DNA of 64,000 nt from Phallus indusiatus. Taxonomy: Eukaryota > Basidiomycota > Agaricomycetes > Phallales > Phallaceae. A model generated the notes under the pieces. The model did not search any database and was not told the origin of the DNA. It saw nothing but the letters and a program-made list of their open reading frames with translations. Made by a program: the position numbers and the translations under genes. How positions within the stretch are numbered: position 1 is the first letter of the stretch; each line of letters starts with the position of its first letter. Shown one piece after another: positions 49,961 through 60,612 of the stretch. The DNA lies in assembly GCA_027605045.1 (NCBI GenBank), contig JAQFWX010000004.1:186001-250000 (forward strand), read 5' to 3'.

Positions 49961-50424
49961 TAATTACGTACACACATATGTATATCATGGCACCTGGGTT
50001 ATAATTCCGAAAATATCGAATTTTCTGGAAACCTGCTATGAACCTTCTTGGAAATGGTTTAGCTGAGCTATCGAAATATGGTTTTTTTGAACTTAACGCT
50101 GCGTGAAGCTTTTGCCGAGGTCTTGAAATTTGATCCGGAATACTTAGCCGCGGCCGAACTGGCGCGAAAAATAGGTTCGGCGCAACCTTGTAAGTAACAC
50201 GAGAGACGGATGGTTCAACGTGCACCGCGTCACGTTACACGACACGTACAACACGTTTTTCCTCATACCGGAGCCTTTTGTCTCAATCACGTATATAAAG
50301 CAAAGCCGATGATTTACAATAAAAAACTATTCTCCAGTTCTATCTTTATTTTCCAGAAACACAGTCGCTGGTTCTCTCTTTCCTCCTGGGGCGCGCCGCG
50401 CTTTCATGATCATCACAACATCTC
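49961..50424. repeat. R1 repeat copy 4 (about 50035-50197) and spacer
   Basis: This copy keeps the longest tidy R1 frame: LTLREAFAEVLKFDPEYLAA then AELARKIGSAQPCK and a stop at 50195-50197. The helix-like pattern with FDPEYLAAAELA is reminiscent of a TPR-type helix pair, which is only a guess. The rest of the spacer shows nothing recognisable. Confidence 0.5.
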
Positions 50425-50633
50425 TCAATCAACTGTAAGAATTCCTTCAAATCATTCAGTCCATCGTTCTCAACTTTCCAGCGACTGTTAAAGCTGAGAG
50501 ATCAAAGTCGTGGGAGAAGTTGTCATAGAAGGTTCGGGGAATTCCACGACGGTATGAGAAGTCGCGCAACGATGAGAAGTATCTTCGTTTGTTAGATGGT
50601 GCATGCTGGGTGGGATTCAGGTTGAGTAGACTG
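50425..50633 (-). pseudogene. 0.2-kb relic of a third LRR-type gene
   Basis: About 210 bp similar to 41335-41545 of the frameshifted copy and 45485-45700 of the intact one: CTCAATCAACTGTAAGAATT, GGTATGAGAAGTCGCGCAAC, TTAGATGGTGCATGCTGGG. Both ends are cut off and small indels break the frame. It lies near an R1 copy, in the same order as the other two LRR copies. Confidence 0.65.
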
Positions 50634-51262
50634 CCAATCAGTCATCTGGTTTCGGCTCTGAAGCAACTCATTATATCATAATGTCTCCGGTAATAAATTT
50701 TAACGGTTCTCGTTCAGGAACATGCAACACATGGCAACAACCATGAGCGCGAAGATCCCCTTTGAAAATCAAATATTATTCCGGCACGATTTTAACCCGA
50801 ATTGTCAATTATCGACATTTCCAAACATGCGAGTCGTGCTTTTTTGGCACAAATATGGCTTACTTTGCGGTAATCATACTTTCTTAAAAGGTCAAGCTTC
50901 AGGCTGAAATTTTTGATCTCGCGCTCAAACACATTTTTTTTGTTCGGTTGAGCTGGTAGCTTGATCGCCAGTGATAAAACTACCTGATTGGAGTCTTGGC
51001 TAGTGACTCATAGACATCATCACGTCCAGTAACAAGCGCAGCAACGCCCACATGCAAGTTCAAGTACCAAGTGGTTTGAACATTATTCCTCACCAGTGAG
51101 ATACTTAATTGGAGTCATAAATGTTTGATGACAGGTACGACCAGGACTCATGTGGGAGCGTAACTGAGTCTGAACCTCACTCAGTAGTACCCCGATAAAC
51201 ATACATATATATCCTCACTAGGTGAAATGTAAAGTGACTTTCAATAATCTACATTACCAACG
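50634..51262. other. Spacer with R2 copy (about 50660-50935) and promoter of gene E
   Basis: R2 resembles 47170-47460. The last 80 bp hold the conserved array promoter with TATATA at 51205-51211 and the leader CTTTCAATAATCTACATTACCAACG, closely matching the leader of D. No gene seen. Confidence 0.55.
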
Positions 51263-53332
51263 ATGAAGTATCCTTTAGGTCTTCGGCTGCCCACATTACT
51301 TACTTTCCTTTCCCTTACTTGCGCTATCACTGCAGAACTCTCGAACACAGGTAACTGTGAGCTACAGGCGTGGGTTCGCGCACCAGACTTGGAGCCAGGA
51401 GAAATCATTCCCGGACAAGTCAAAGTTCTAACACGTGGACCTTGCGATCACATCTCCGAGTACTCACTCATTTTGCGCTTCAAAGAGAGAATCTGGGTTA
51501 AAATTCCGTATGGAAATATTCTATAAATTTTCATTGATCACAATGCGTATGATCTTGTTTTTTTTTTGGTGGTAGAAAACCAGGGGTCGTATTCCCTAAG
51601 AAGCCTCGATTAACGCCCAATCCCGTGTATGACGATTTGGATAATGACGGTGCCTCAATAGAGGAATGGATGATAAACCGAAACAGTGTTCTGAAAGTGG
51701 ATCCTGACCCGGGATTTGGTTTATTTGGATTTCCACGAGATCCTTCATGGAAAAAATATGTCAAAATAATGAAGGATTCAACCTTGTGGGAAATCATTGA
51801 AGAAGAGCGAGTAGCATTCGAGACTAGATATAAATTATCCGATGGTAAATTCTTGAGACATCGGTGTTCATTCTTTCAGACTAATCTACCCAAAATATAG
51901 ACCTCATTCCACAGTCCACTGTACACGATTTCGCTCTCCTTGTCCCGACTACCAACTATCCTCCCTCTATTGACCAAACTGTAATTCCCTTTAATGAGGT
52001 ACGAGCACTCCCTATTTTTTTTCAAAATGAAAAGAAACCTGATGTGAAAATATCAAGGAATCCCAAGCAGAAAGTGGACACGAACATATTTATCTTTATA
52101 CTGTTGAGGTCAAATTCGATAATGGCACAACCATCGAGCTTCCAGCTGGCTACACATCGTTCATTCCTGTCGGCTCAAACTCGAACTTGGCCAAGGATCC
52201 GGACAATGATACATCGGAAACTGTGTCAATCGCGGCCAATTTTACCCAAATGTCTCTGACGAACTCGGGTAACTTCGAGGTTACTCCTTTGAATATCTCT
52301 TCCGATATTGAGGTAGAAATACCCCACCATTGTCAGCTGGAACAAGGTCAGGAGCTTTCCTTTCAATTCATTCATGTATGAACCTTTTTATTTACCTCCC
52401 ACGATTTCTCAGGCTCAGTGCTCAGTCTCACCTTCACCTCAAATGGTAAACTCAAAGGGGTTCCTGACGCTGATCAAGAAAATCATACTCTTATTCTTAC
52501 GTCGCCGTCGGTCATCATACACGTCGTGAGCCAACATCGTCGCATAGAAACTTTACTTCCGGAGTTGAGTGTTCCAGCTGAAATCCGGCCGACAACGTTA
52601 TTGAGGTGTCACCATTTTCCTACTTCTGACGATGCTGAATACTCCGCGCTGTGCGGTAACCAACCAACGTTTAGTCAAATTCAATTACCAGATTGGAAAA
52701 GGACTACTTCTGTACCTCTCGAGGTGCCCAAAATAGCTCTACCCTCCTTCGACATGTATTATCAATCATTTGAAGCTAGAATCCTTGTCACGCTGAGCCT
52801 CAAATATGTTCAAACCGGAGACCCTATCAAGCTGGCATCCGACGACAATGACCAAATTTATCCATGGATCCCGGCAAGGCCTCTACAAAATCAAGATATA
52901 CAAAAGTACTTTCAGACTCTCATGGCCGAAATTCCGGTTACCATTCACTCTCGTACTCGAAAACCGGATTTCGAGGCAACTCACTATTTATCTCCGGATG
53001 CTCGTCAGCCTGTTTTTGTCGACCCATGCACGGCTGATGAATTGTCGAGATTACCTGTGGAAAAGCGTGATGTGATGGCCCTTTTGAGCAAGCCTGTTAT
53101 TAAAAGGAACACTGGCGAGCCTGTTGTTAGAACTCGGTATTATCATGATCGCCTCTTTCTTCATTATGTAGGGAATACATGGCAGAGGAAAGTTCGGGAT
53201 GATGGGGTGAAAGTTAATTTGAGCGAGAATAGCCGATGTCGCTCAAATATCTCTACTCACGATCAAGCTTTATGGTCTAGTAGCAACGTGCATATGTCAT
53301 GGCACCAAGCACAGGATAGGCAGGAGTTATAA
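51263..53332 (+). CDS. Array gene E: putative secreted arrestin-like protein with altered C-terminus
   Basis: Five exons as in D, to which it is most similar. Signal peptide MKYPLGLRLPTLLTFLSLTC, then GNCELQAWVRAPDLEPGEII. Exon 2 reads KPGVVFPKKPRLTPNP; exon 4 begins ESQAESGHEHIYLYTVEVKF. The arrestin-C-like and LSPDARQPVFVDPC blocks and all six cysteines are kept. Near 53265 a deletion of about 10 bp relative to D changes the frame, so the family ending AQTAFMV is lost. The conserved stop is read through, giving ALWSSSNVHMSWHQAQDRQE and one more residue before the stop at 53330-53332. The change is downstream of every recognised motif, so the protein may still work. Confidence 0.75.
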
Positions 53333-53943
53333 TTCGTAACATGTTCAATTTCTTTGAAAAAACCTATATCTATCTTAAGCTTCGTATATTTGAAGAGATA
53401 CATTCGGTTTGGAAGCTCGTTTGATAGTAACACCAACGAATACGTCTACGATAATAGGTGAATGAAATTACGATAGTGAACAAGTTCAAAGATAATCTAA
53501 ATACATATGATCAATGATCATTCTGCCGTTCGCTATTCCAATAAATTGAGATCCTCCAATCGATTATTTCGAGAACTTGTTCTATATACCTGCATCATAT
53601 ACGTTCAGATCCTTAGAAAATGCAAGTCTACTAATATTATGCTGAAAAATGTTGGAAAAATGGTGTTGATTAACGCCTATGTACAACTTTGGTACAAGGG
53701 AGCGCTCGGCTTTTGCCGGCTTGGAATTCCAGACTCCGATTGAACGCGGCGCCGCGAACGGCAACTATTAGCCTTGTCTTTTCTGTGTCGACTGTATAAC
53801 GACTGATCAACAAAAATGATGGCGACTGATTCTCATGCATCACAGGCAAAACAGATGTATAAATTCTCCCATCATGACACAATACACTCAGCTTCTTCTT
53901 CTTCACACTTCCGTTTGGCGTATGTTGCCTGGCAAATCTCATA
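53333..53943. other. Intergenic, about 610 bp
   Basis: Right border of the duplicated region and 5' flank of the next F-box gene. No similarity to the array repeats was seen beyond about 53340. Confidence 0.5.
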
Positions 53944-56645
53944 ATGCAACCCTTCTACAACATTGTTGAAGAAACAGCCCAAAAGTTTCGCCAATTCGGA
54001 AACGCAGCCTTACTTTTCTCGTTTGGCATATTTCTTTGCTTCTGTGTCGCTGGGTTTCTCACTTTTGTGAGCTCGGTCATTCTTTTCTTCGTCATTCCAT
54101 TTGGCTTGTTCGTTGGCACGCCCATCTATCTCGCAGTCGTCTTTCTTGATTCGGTTGGGCGCCCTGTTTTTCGACGAACATTCGAGCCGCCGCCATTGAC
54201 ACAGGCACAGGCACAACCAAAATCGCCCGAATTACTCGCAGCTCCTGTAAAGAAACGACAACAGCATGGCTCTACCGCAAAGCTGGGAGATTCTAACCCT
54301 GCCACGAGTTCTCCTTGGAATCCAATAACACCTTTGAAATCGGCTTTTGGCCTGGGCGATACCCCTAGCCCATTCCTATCCGCCAACAATGTATCCCTTC
54401 CTCCAGTTCATTCCGAAACCCTGGACCAAATCAGGACGCCATTAATCATACCTGCAGAGCCCTTCGAAGCTTCTCCTAACGTCCTCGGGCTTAACCTTGT
54501 CGACTCCCCCATCACATGGAGAGTCGGAGAGAACCCGTTTCTTCGTGTCAACTACCTTGAAAAGTTATCCGACAAACTCATTGATCAAATCCTATCCTAT
54601 CTCCCACGTTCCCACATTGGCATTCTTGCCCTTGTCTCTAAAGATTTGGCGTCCCGTTTCAGGTTTCGCAGAATCCATAGCGGAACTGAGTATTGCCCTC
54701 TATCCACGTTCAATGATATTTCGAGACGCCCACGATTAGGCGAACGTACCAGATGTTTAGTCGTACACAAATCATTTTTCAGACCGCCCATCACAACGCA
54801 ATGGTTGCTTGAGGGTTCGGACCCAATTGTCGCTTATACAAGGTGGAAGAGTGTAGAGATGAAGAAACATAGCCTTTTGGCGACCGTATTCCAGTCGTGT
54901 CGGCGAATATCTTCTCTTACATGGAATGAGGCTCGTCTTCCCTTTCCACCTGCGCTTCTCAAAACTATTGAGTTGCGCTTGTATACTACGTTGAGACATT
55001 TGGATATCAGCGCTAAACATGGCCAACTCATCAATTATATAAATCGTCATCACAATCCTTCTCAACCCTTCCGGCTTACTTCTGTAGTCATCCGAGACGG
55101 GTTCAAGGTCGAAGCTATGGTTGCTATAGCAAAATTTCTTAGACTTTCCGCCGCGACAATTCGTCATATTCATTTCCAAGACAGTAATTTTGGTGGCTTG
55201 GGCATTCAAAATGAATTAGTACTTTTCGAACTTTTCAAAGTAAGCAAGAAATTTTTTGCAATTTCCATTCACTATATTAAACCCATTTAATTTTTGCTAT
55301 TATAGGAACTGCCTCGTTTAGAACGCGTAAATTTTCTCCGTCCTTTAGATCTCGACATGGCACACATTCCTATCACCCACATGAGTCTCGAACGAGGACT
55401 TACATTAATTGTTCAAGATCCAATTATGACATATACTCCTTACATTCGTTTTGAATTCTTCTCTCCTTTAAGTCATGTTCTACCCAACTTGACCAATATG
55501 ATATTATACCTCCCGGACCATGTTAATACCCTTGAAATTGACCGTGATAATACCCCACCACCGGCACCCGAGAGTTCTGAATCGGCGCACGTTCGTACTT
55601 TGGCCGAAGTCGTTTCTGCAGCTGTCAACCTCCGTGTATTCGCGTTTAACGCACCTGTGCCTGTTGTGCTGGAGCCGAAGGACTCCTCTCCCTCATTATT
55701 CATGCCGGAGGACGATACTGATTTGGCGGAATCTGATATTATCATTCGGTTGTCGTCCGGTTTATTAAAAGCTTTGCTTACAAAAGAAAAATTGGTTAGT
55801 TTGAGTCTTATGGCTCGAGTTATGACGCCACATCAGTAAGTTTTCTATGAAGGCGTACAGGTTCAGTTCGCGTCACATTAACTTTCTTTTTTCATAGGTT
55901 ACAACAAATTTGTGAGAAACTCCATACACTTTCTCATCTTGCCGTATTCATGAGCGGCCAGTCAATTCACATTGTAAGTCCTAAAAAAACGTCGCCACAA
56001 TATCAGAATCATTCAATCTCCTTTTTATTTAAACAGTCAAAATACTCTCAACATTTCACAAAATTACCGAAACTAATTGCTTTGGACGTTGCAATCCGGT
56101 CTTTTGATCAAACATGTCCATGTGGACACGAACAAGATACGCGTCTACCTCATTATCAAGAAGGCACAGCCATGGGTCGTCTGCTTCGTCGATTCCTTCC
56201 TCGTATCGACATGAACGGTCAAAAAATTCTAGGATCTGATACAAACAAGTATCTCAAAATAGTACGAATGTCGCAATTGGGTTGGCATTATACTAAGAAC
56301 GACGAGCACGAGTATACTCTCAGTATGCTTACGTCATCAAAAGAGTTCGTTGACCAAGTTGAAAGGATGTGGGGTCCTTGCGAAATCAGCTTGTCACCTT
56401 CTTTTCCTTCGTCTGCTAGTAGCAGAGAATCTTTTGAGCAGCCGCCGCCGCCACCGCCGTTGCCTGCCGGTGGCGTAGGCTTACCTTCTCCATTGCCGAC
56501 ATTGTCACACCCGACAACGACAGAGTATTGTTGGGATTATACATCGGATTTATGGGTACGCTTGGAGAAAGAGGCTATGAGGATGGTTTTTAGTCCCGTT
56601 TCGTGGACGGAGTTTGTTCCCGAATCGGTTTTTGTACCCGAATGA
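53944..56645 (+). CDS. F-box protein with N-terminal membrane hairpin (about 836 aa, 4 exons)
   Basis: Exons 53944-55239, 55306-55835, 55898-55973 and 56037-56645 join in frame. Residues about 20-70 are almost wholly hydrophobic (AALLFSFGIFLCFCVAGFLT, then SSVILFFVIPFGLFVGTPIY) with a short break, suggesting two adjacent membrane segments or a hairpin. A Pro/Gln linker follows. An F-box lies at about residues 200-240: LEKLSDKLIDQILSYLPRSH then LALVSKDLASRFRFR. The remaining 590 residues are leucine-rich, with a polyproline stretch near the end (56445-56475). Probably a membrane-anchored SCF adaptor; substrate unknown. Confidence 0.8.
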
Positions 56646-58015
56646 GAATAGTTGAAGGGTGTGGAAGTATTTGGTGGGATGGATGTTCAATATTTAGTCT
56701 TCGTTTAGATTGTAAGAACAGTAATACTATTTTTAATGCGGAGGAAAGACTAATCAACGGAAGTAAAAAAATTTCCTCTGATAATAATGTGATTGGAAGC
56801 GAGGGATTTGGAGATCTGGTGTGAGGATGTTCGCTTGGAGAGAGTTTTGGTAAGATTAACGTTCAATTAAATCTCATCTCTTTTCCTTCTTTATTAAACT
56901 CCAAAAGAGAATTCGAAGTTATCCAATGAACTCGCCGACAAGGCCAGAGGAGAGGGGAGAGAACAAAACCTTAAGCCTCGTGATTTCATTATTATATATC
57001 GCTTGGAAAAACTGGAGGGTCATATGCCTCTCCGCTCCGAGTCAATGAATAAATGAAAAGATTTTTGCCAGTTATATTTTATATGAAGTGAAACTTTAAA
57101 AAGACCGTTGCACCCGGGTTCAAATGTTTTTATCTTCTTTCGGAATTATTCTACCACTCTTAGGCCAGTGTGAATACATTCCGGCCTTCTTTTTCTCATA
57201 CAATACATGAGTAGCTGTATAGCCAATCTGGTTAAAGGATGGAGGGAAGTTAAGAAGTTTGCTATATCGTTGTTATGGAAGTTCGTGCCGGATGTCCTTC
57301 TATGGGGTTTGCTACCGGGATAACGTCAGTGTGGACGCCAGATGGCGTAAAAACGTCAAAGTGTCAATGCGTCGTAATGTGTATTTGTATTATATTCATA
57401 TTCGCGTCGACCACATCATCGCTGGCACAAATCAGATTTTTGGTTTGGTTTGGTTTTTTATTTTATTTTACGCCTTCTTTTCTCTTTTCTCCCTCCTTTT
57501 ATCTCAGCACACTCACTTTACTTGTTCTTATCAGAGATTCTAATTCCCGGACCCTTCTTAAGATTTTTTGCGCCGCGATCGATGGCGATGGCGAAGAATT
57601 TCTCAACTGATTGTTCCCATGATAATATTTATGTGAAAGGAACAGAATACATACAATAGATACACACACTGATACATACATACATACATGCAACCATGCT
57701 TACGGTGTCTTATTTTTCATAATCTCAAGCTGAAGCGAGAGACTCTTTTTTCTTCTTCTTTCTTTTGAATAAGACCTCTTCTGGAAGGGAGGTATTTGAT
57801 TACGATTTGGGTAAAGGGCATCAACTTGGCTGTAAGTGTGGAAGAGGGGGTCGCATAAGTACTATAATAGCTTTGTGCGTTTCCTTTATGACGTCCCGTT
57901 CCGTTCGCCAATCACTTTTGCTTCTGATTTTTGAGGCTGCTCGTCTTCAGGGACTGTTCATTGGATGAAGCGAAGAGAAGAATGCTGAGAAGTTCGTCGA
58001 CGTCGGTAAAACCAT
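56646..58015. other. Intergenic, about 1.4 kb
   Basis: Between convergent genes. Short frames only. A small (ATAC)n-type microsatellite lies near 57671-57690. Nothing else recognised. Confidence 0.5.
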
Positions 58016-58937
58016 TTACGTACCACTTTCCAACCGATACCCCGAATGCTCATCCTCAATCCACAAAGTGAGATTGTCCTTCAATAGCTGCAAGATCCTG
58101 ATGGAATCTGGAGCATCCTCTTCCGGAATATTATCCAAATTCTCGATCGCGGAATCGAAGGCGTACTTGGCGAGGTGACATGCCGAATTGGGGTTGTTCA
58201 GCTGTTCAAAGTAGAACACTGAGAAGTTTAGTGCTAGCCCGAGTCGGGTAGGGTCGGTTGGAAGTAGTTCGGAATCCGCAATGCGCCATGACATTTTATA
58301 CCCTTCCAACGACTTGTCGATGTGGGTTTTGCGGGTTTCTGAGCCTAGAGGCGAGGTTTCTGCGAGATAGCGGTGATAATCACCTGTCCTGTTTTTGAAT
58401 GTCAGATATGTCAGCATCTTCAACAAGAATACAAATACTGACATTTTGTGATAGAACACCTTCGCGTCTGGTGCTTTAGCTCGTGGTATGAATCGGTTAT
58501 CGACGTGCTTCAGTACGCGATCACAGTATTTCTCCAATTGGGCCGAGATCGTCGATTTCGAGACTCGGATGAGCTGCAAAGATCTAGACTCTTTCGTTAA
58601 CTGACTGTGCATTCTTATTTCCCGCTCCTCCAGGGCTGATACTGCACGCCAAGCTTTACGGAGGTTCCCCGTAACTGTTTTATAGGCGTTGGAAAAGAGC
58701 TTGCGCTCTTCAAAGGTTAAACAGTCGCCGGCCAGTGTCGGGTCGGTCTTATCTTGCGGTAGCAATGCGATTTGGTCCATGTACTCCAGCATATCTGTCA
58801 AAGGTCGCAGGTATCGTCAGCTTCTCTTCTCGTTGGACTGCTTTCAATGTAGTTAAGCGGAGTTTCGTACCGTCATAACGATCTGCTTGTTCTGCGACAC
58901 GCGCAAGATAGGCAAATTGTTGTCGTTGCGAAACCAT
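58016..58937 (-). CDS. Divergent 14-3-3 protein (about 263 aa, 3 exons)
   Basis: Dimeric adaptor that binds phosphoserine/phosphothreonine peptides. Exons 58871-58937, 58443-58794 and 58016-58388 (phases 1 and 2; the last intron uses GTCAGT and is 54 nt). Blocks: QFAYLARVAEQADRYDDMLE, TFEERKLFSNAYKTVTGNLR, KVFYHKMTGDYHRYLAETSP, LGLALNFSVFYFEQLNNPNS, ILQLLKDNLTLWIED. The phosphate-binding residues are present (Lys in AYKTV, Arg in LRKAW, Arg-Tyr in DYHRYL). Between these it departs from ordinary fungal 14-3-3s (FSNAYKTVTGNLRKAWRAVS; MHSQLTKESRSLQLIRVSKS), so it may be an extra, faster-evolving paralogue. The C-terminal tail is short. Confidence 0.92.
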
Positions 58938-60612
58938 GTTTCGAGTAAGGAGATGGATGAGATGGATGAGAATGTGCTTTGGTTTTGAAAATGACCCTCG
59001 GTGAGTGTTCAATAAATACAATGGCCGTGACTGTTAATGAAACGTCTGGAAGCTGGGAGTGATAATAGCAAAGTTTGAATCCGTGAGGAACAGCTTGCAC
59101 GGCCGCAGCAGACTTTTAATGAAGAAAACGATGAAATGATGATATTATGTACGTATGTGCGAAATGTATGGAGCTGGTTGATGATGCTTCAGATAGCTTG
59201 GGCGAAGGGTGAGTTCTGGCTCCTCGAGTGGGTTAGCTGAGGAAGGTGGAGACTCTGGGAGGAGGTCTAGGGGAGTCGGAGGAGGGTAGAATCTTGAGGG
59301 TGTTTAATCACCTACGAATTACTTTTTAATGCCATTCGTTGTTATTATGTGACGTTATCACTCAAGAGACGTCCCATATAAGGCAAGCGGTGGTCAAAAT
59401 AGCAACTTTGTTTGTAGAATGAAGAACCGGACTCCGGGTGCCGAAGAAGGTCTGGAGTGGTGATAATAATATAACTGTATTACTACATGATCCTACTGTT
59501 TAAATCAATTCACGCACATGGGTGGAATGGCATGTCACCTTTTTCTCGCACCTTTTTATTATTTGCGGCTAATTGGCCCTTGCAGGACTTTGTTATCGAT
59601 AAGCCGACGAAACCCTTTGCGCTTCCAAATTGATCCTAAACTTTGAGTCTGGGTCCTTCTAGAAGATGGCTGTTAATTTGCGCCTCCATTGACACCGTTT
59701 GACTGTGAATGTATCGTTATAAAAAGCACAAAAAGACAGCCGAAAATTCATAGGTGGAATGGTCATATCAGGGTAGTGACAGATGGAGGCTTTCACATAC
59801 TGGACTTAGACCACGTGAAAGCACTAGTTTGAATAGTGGCGAAGCTAATGGAAGTATGATCCCGGTATCGTTAAACAAGTAACTTCTTTTCCTAAAAACC
59901 CGAGTATTCTTCGCTTCGACTCGCCCGTTAAGTTGGCCATACTAAGGAAATCAAATATAAAATGGGCACTTTTGATGGACGCAAAGTTGTCGCTAATTTT
60001 GAATCCTTTGTGGCGTGTGTTTTCTCACGATTCTTGGTGTATGAGCTGGCCAATCGATAGAGTGAAATGATGTGAGGGAGAACTTTTGTAGTACCTAGCA
60101 CAAAAAATACACCGCTCGTGCACTTGTTTGGTTATAACTTTGTTGTCTCGTCACGGCGGTTTTGTTGCGCCGTTTTGGTCATACGAGCCGACGATAACAA
60201 GTTCTCACAACTTTTATCATTCACAATTTCGTGCTATAATCGGAATTGATGAAGCTTTAAAGATTACCGTATGAGAGGATCTGCTTACCAGAATATACTA
60301 TTGTAGCCTCCTTGGGATTAGTGATTAAGGCACGAGCTCAGGTTTGAATGTGAATGAGTTTTAGAAGCCTGAGCAATACAAATTGGCTGCGGTCATGAGT
60401 GTATTATTCCCGAACTAGAACAATTTCGGAAAAGAGTCGTCGTCGCATTCAAAAAGTTTTGTCGCGAGGACAGAATAACGAGGCGTACGTAATGCTGGTG
60501 CTTACCTAATTGTGCCCGCGAAACCTTTTTTGTTGTCCTCGGTATGTCGACCAATTTCCAACATTATTCCACCGCTAATGACTGAAATTATTTGTTTTTT
60601 TTAAAGGTTTCA
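58938..60612. other. Intergenic between divergent genes, about 1.7 kb
   Basis: Shared upstream region of the 14-3-3 and SNRNP40 genes. No coding frame, RNA gene or repeat recognised. Confidence 0.5.

Noticed and set aside
57259..57610. Two overlapping 94-111 codon plus-strand frames with a hydrophobic stretch
   Set aside because: The hydrophobic part derives from a T-rich tract; no start context or family.
57660..57700. (ATAC)n microsatellite considered as a telomere-like or CRISPR-like repeat
   Set aside because: Only a few units, no spacers, ordinary in fungal intergenic DNA.
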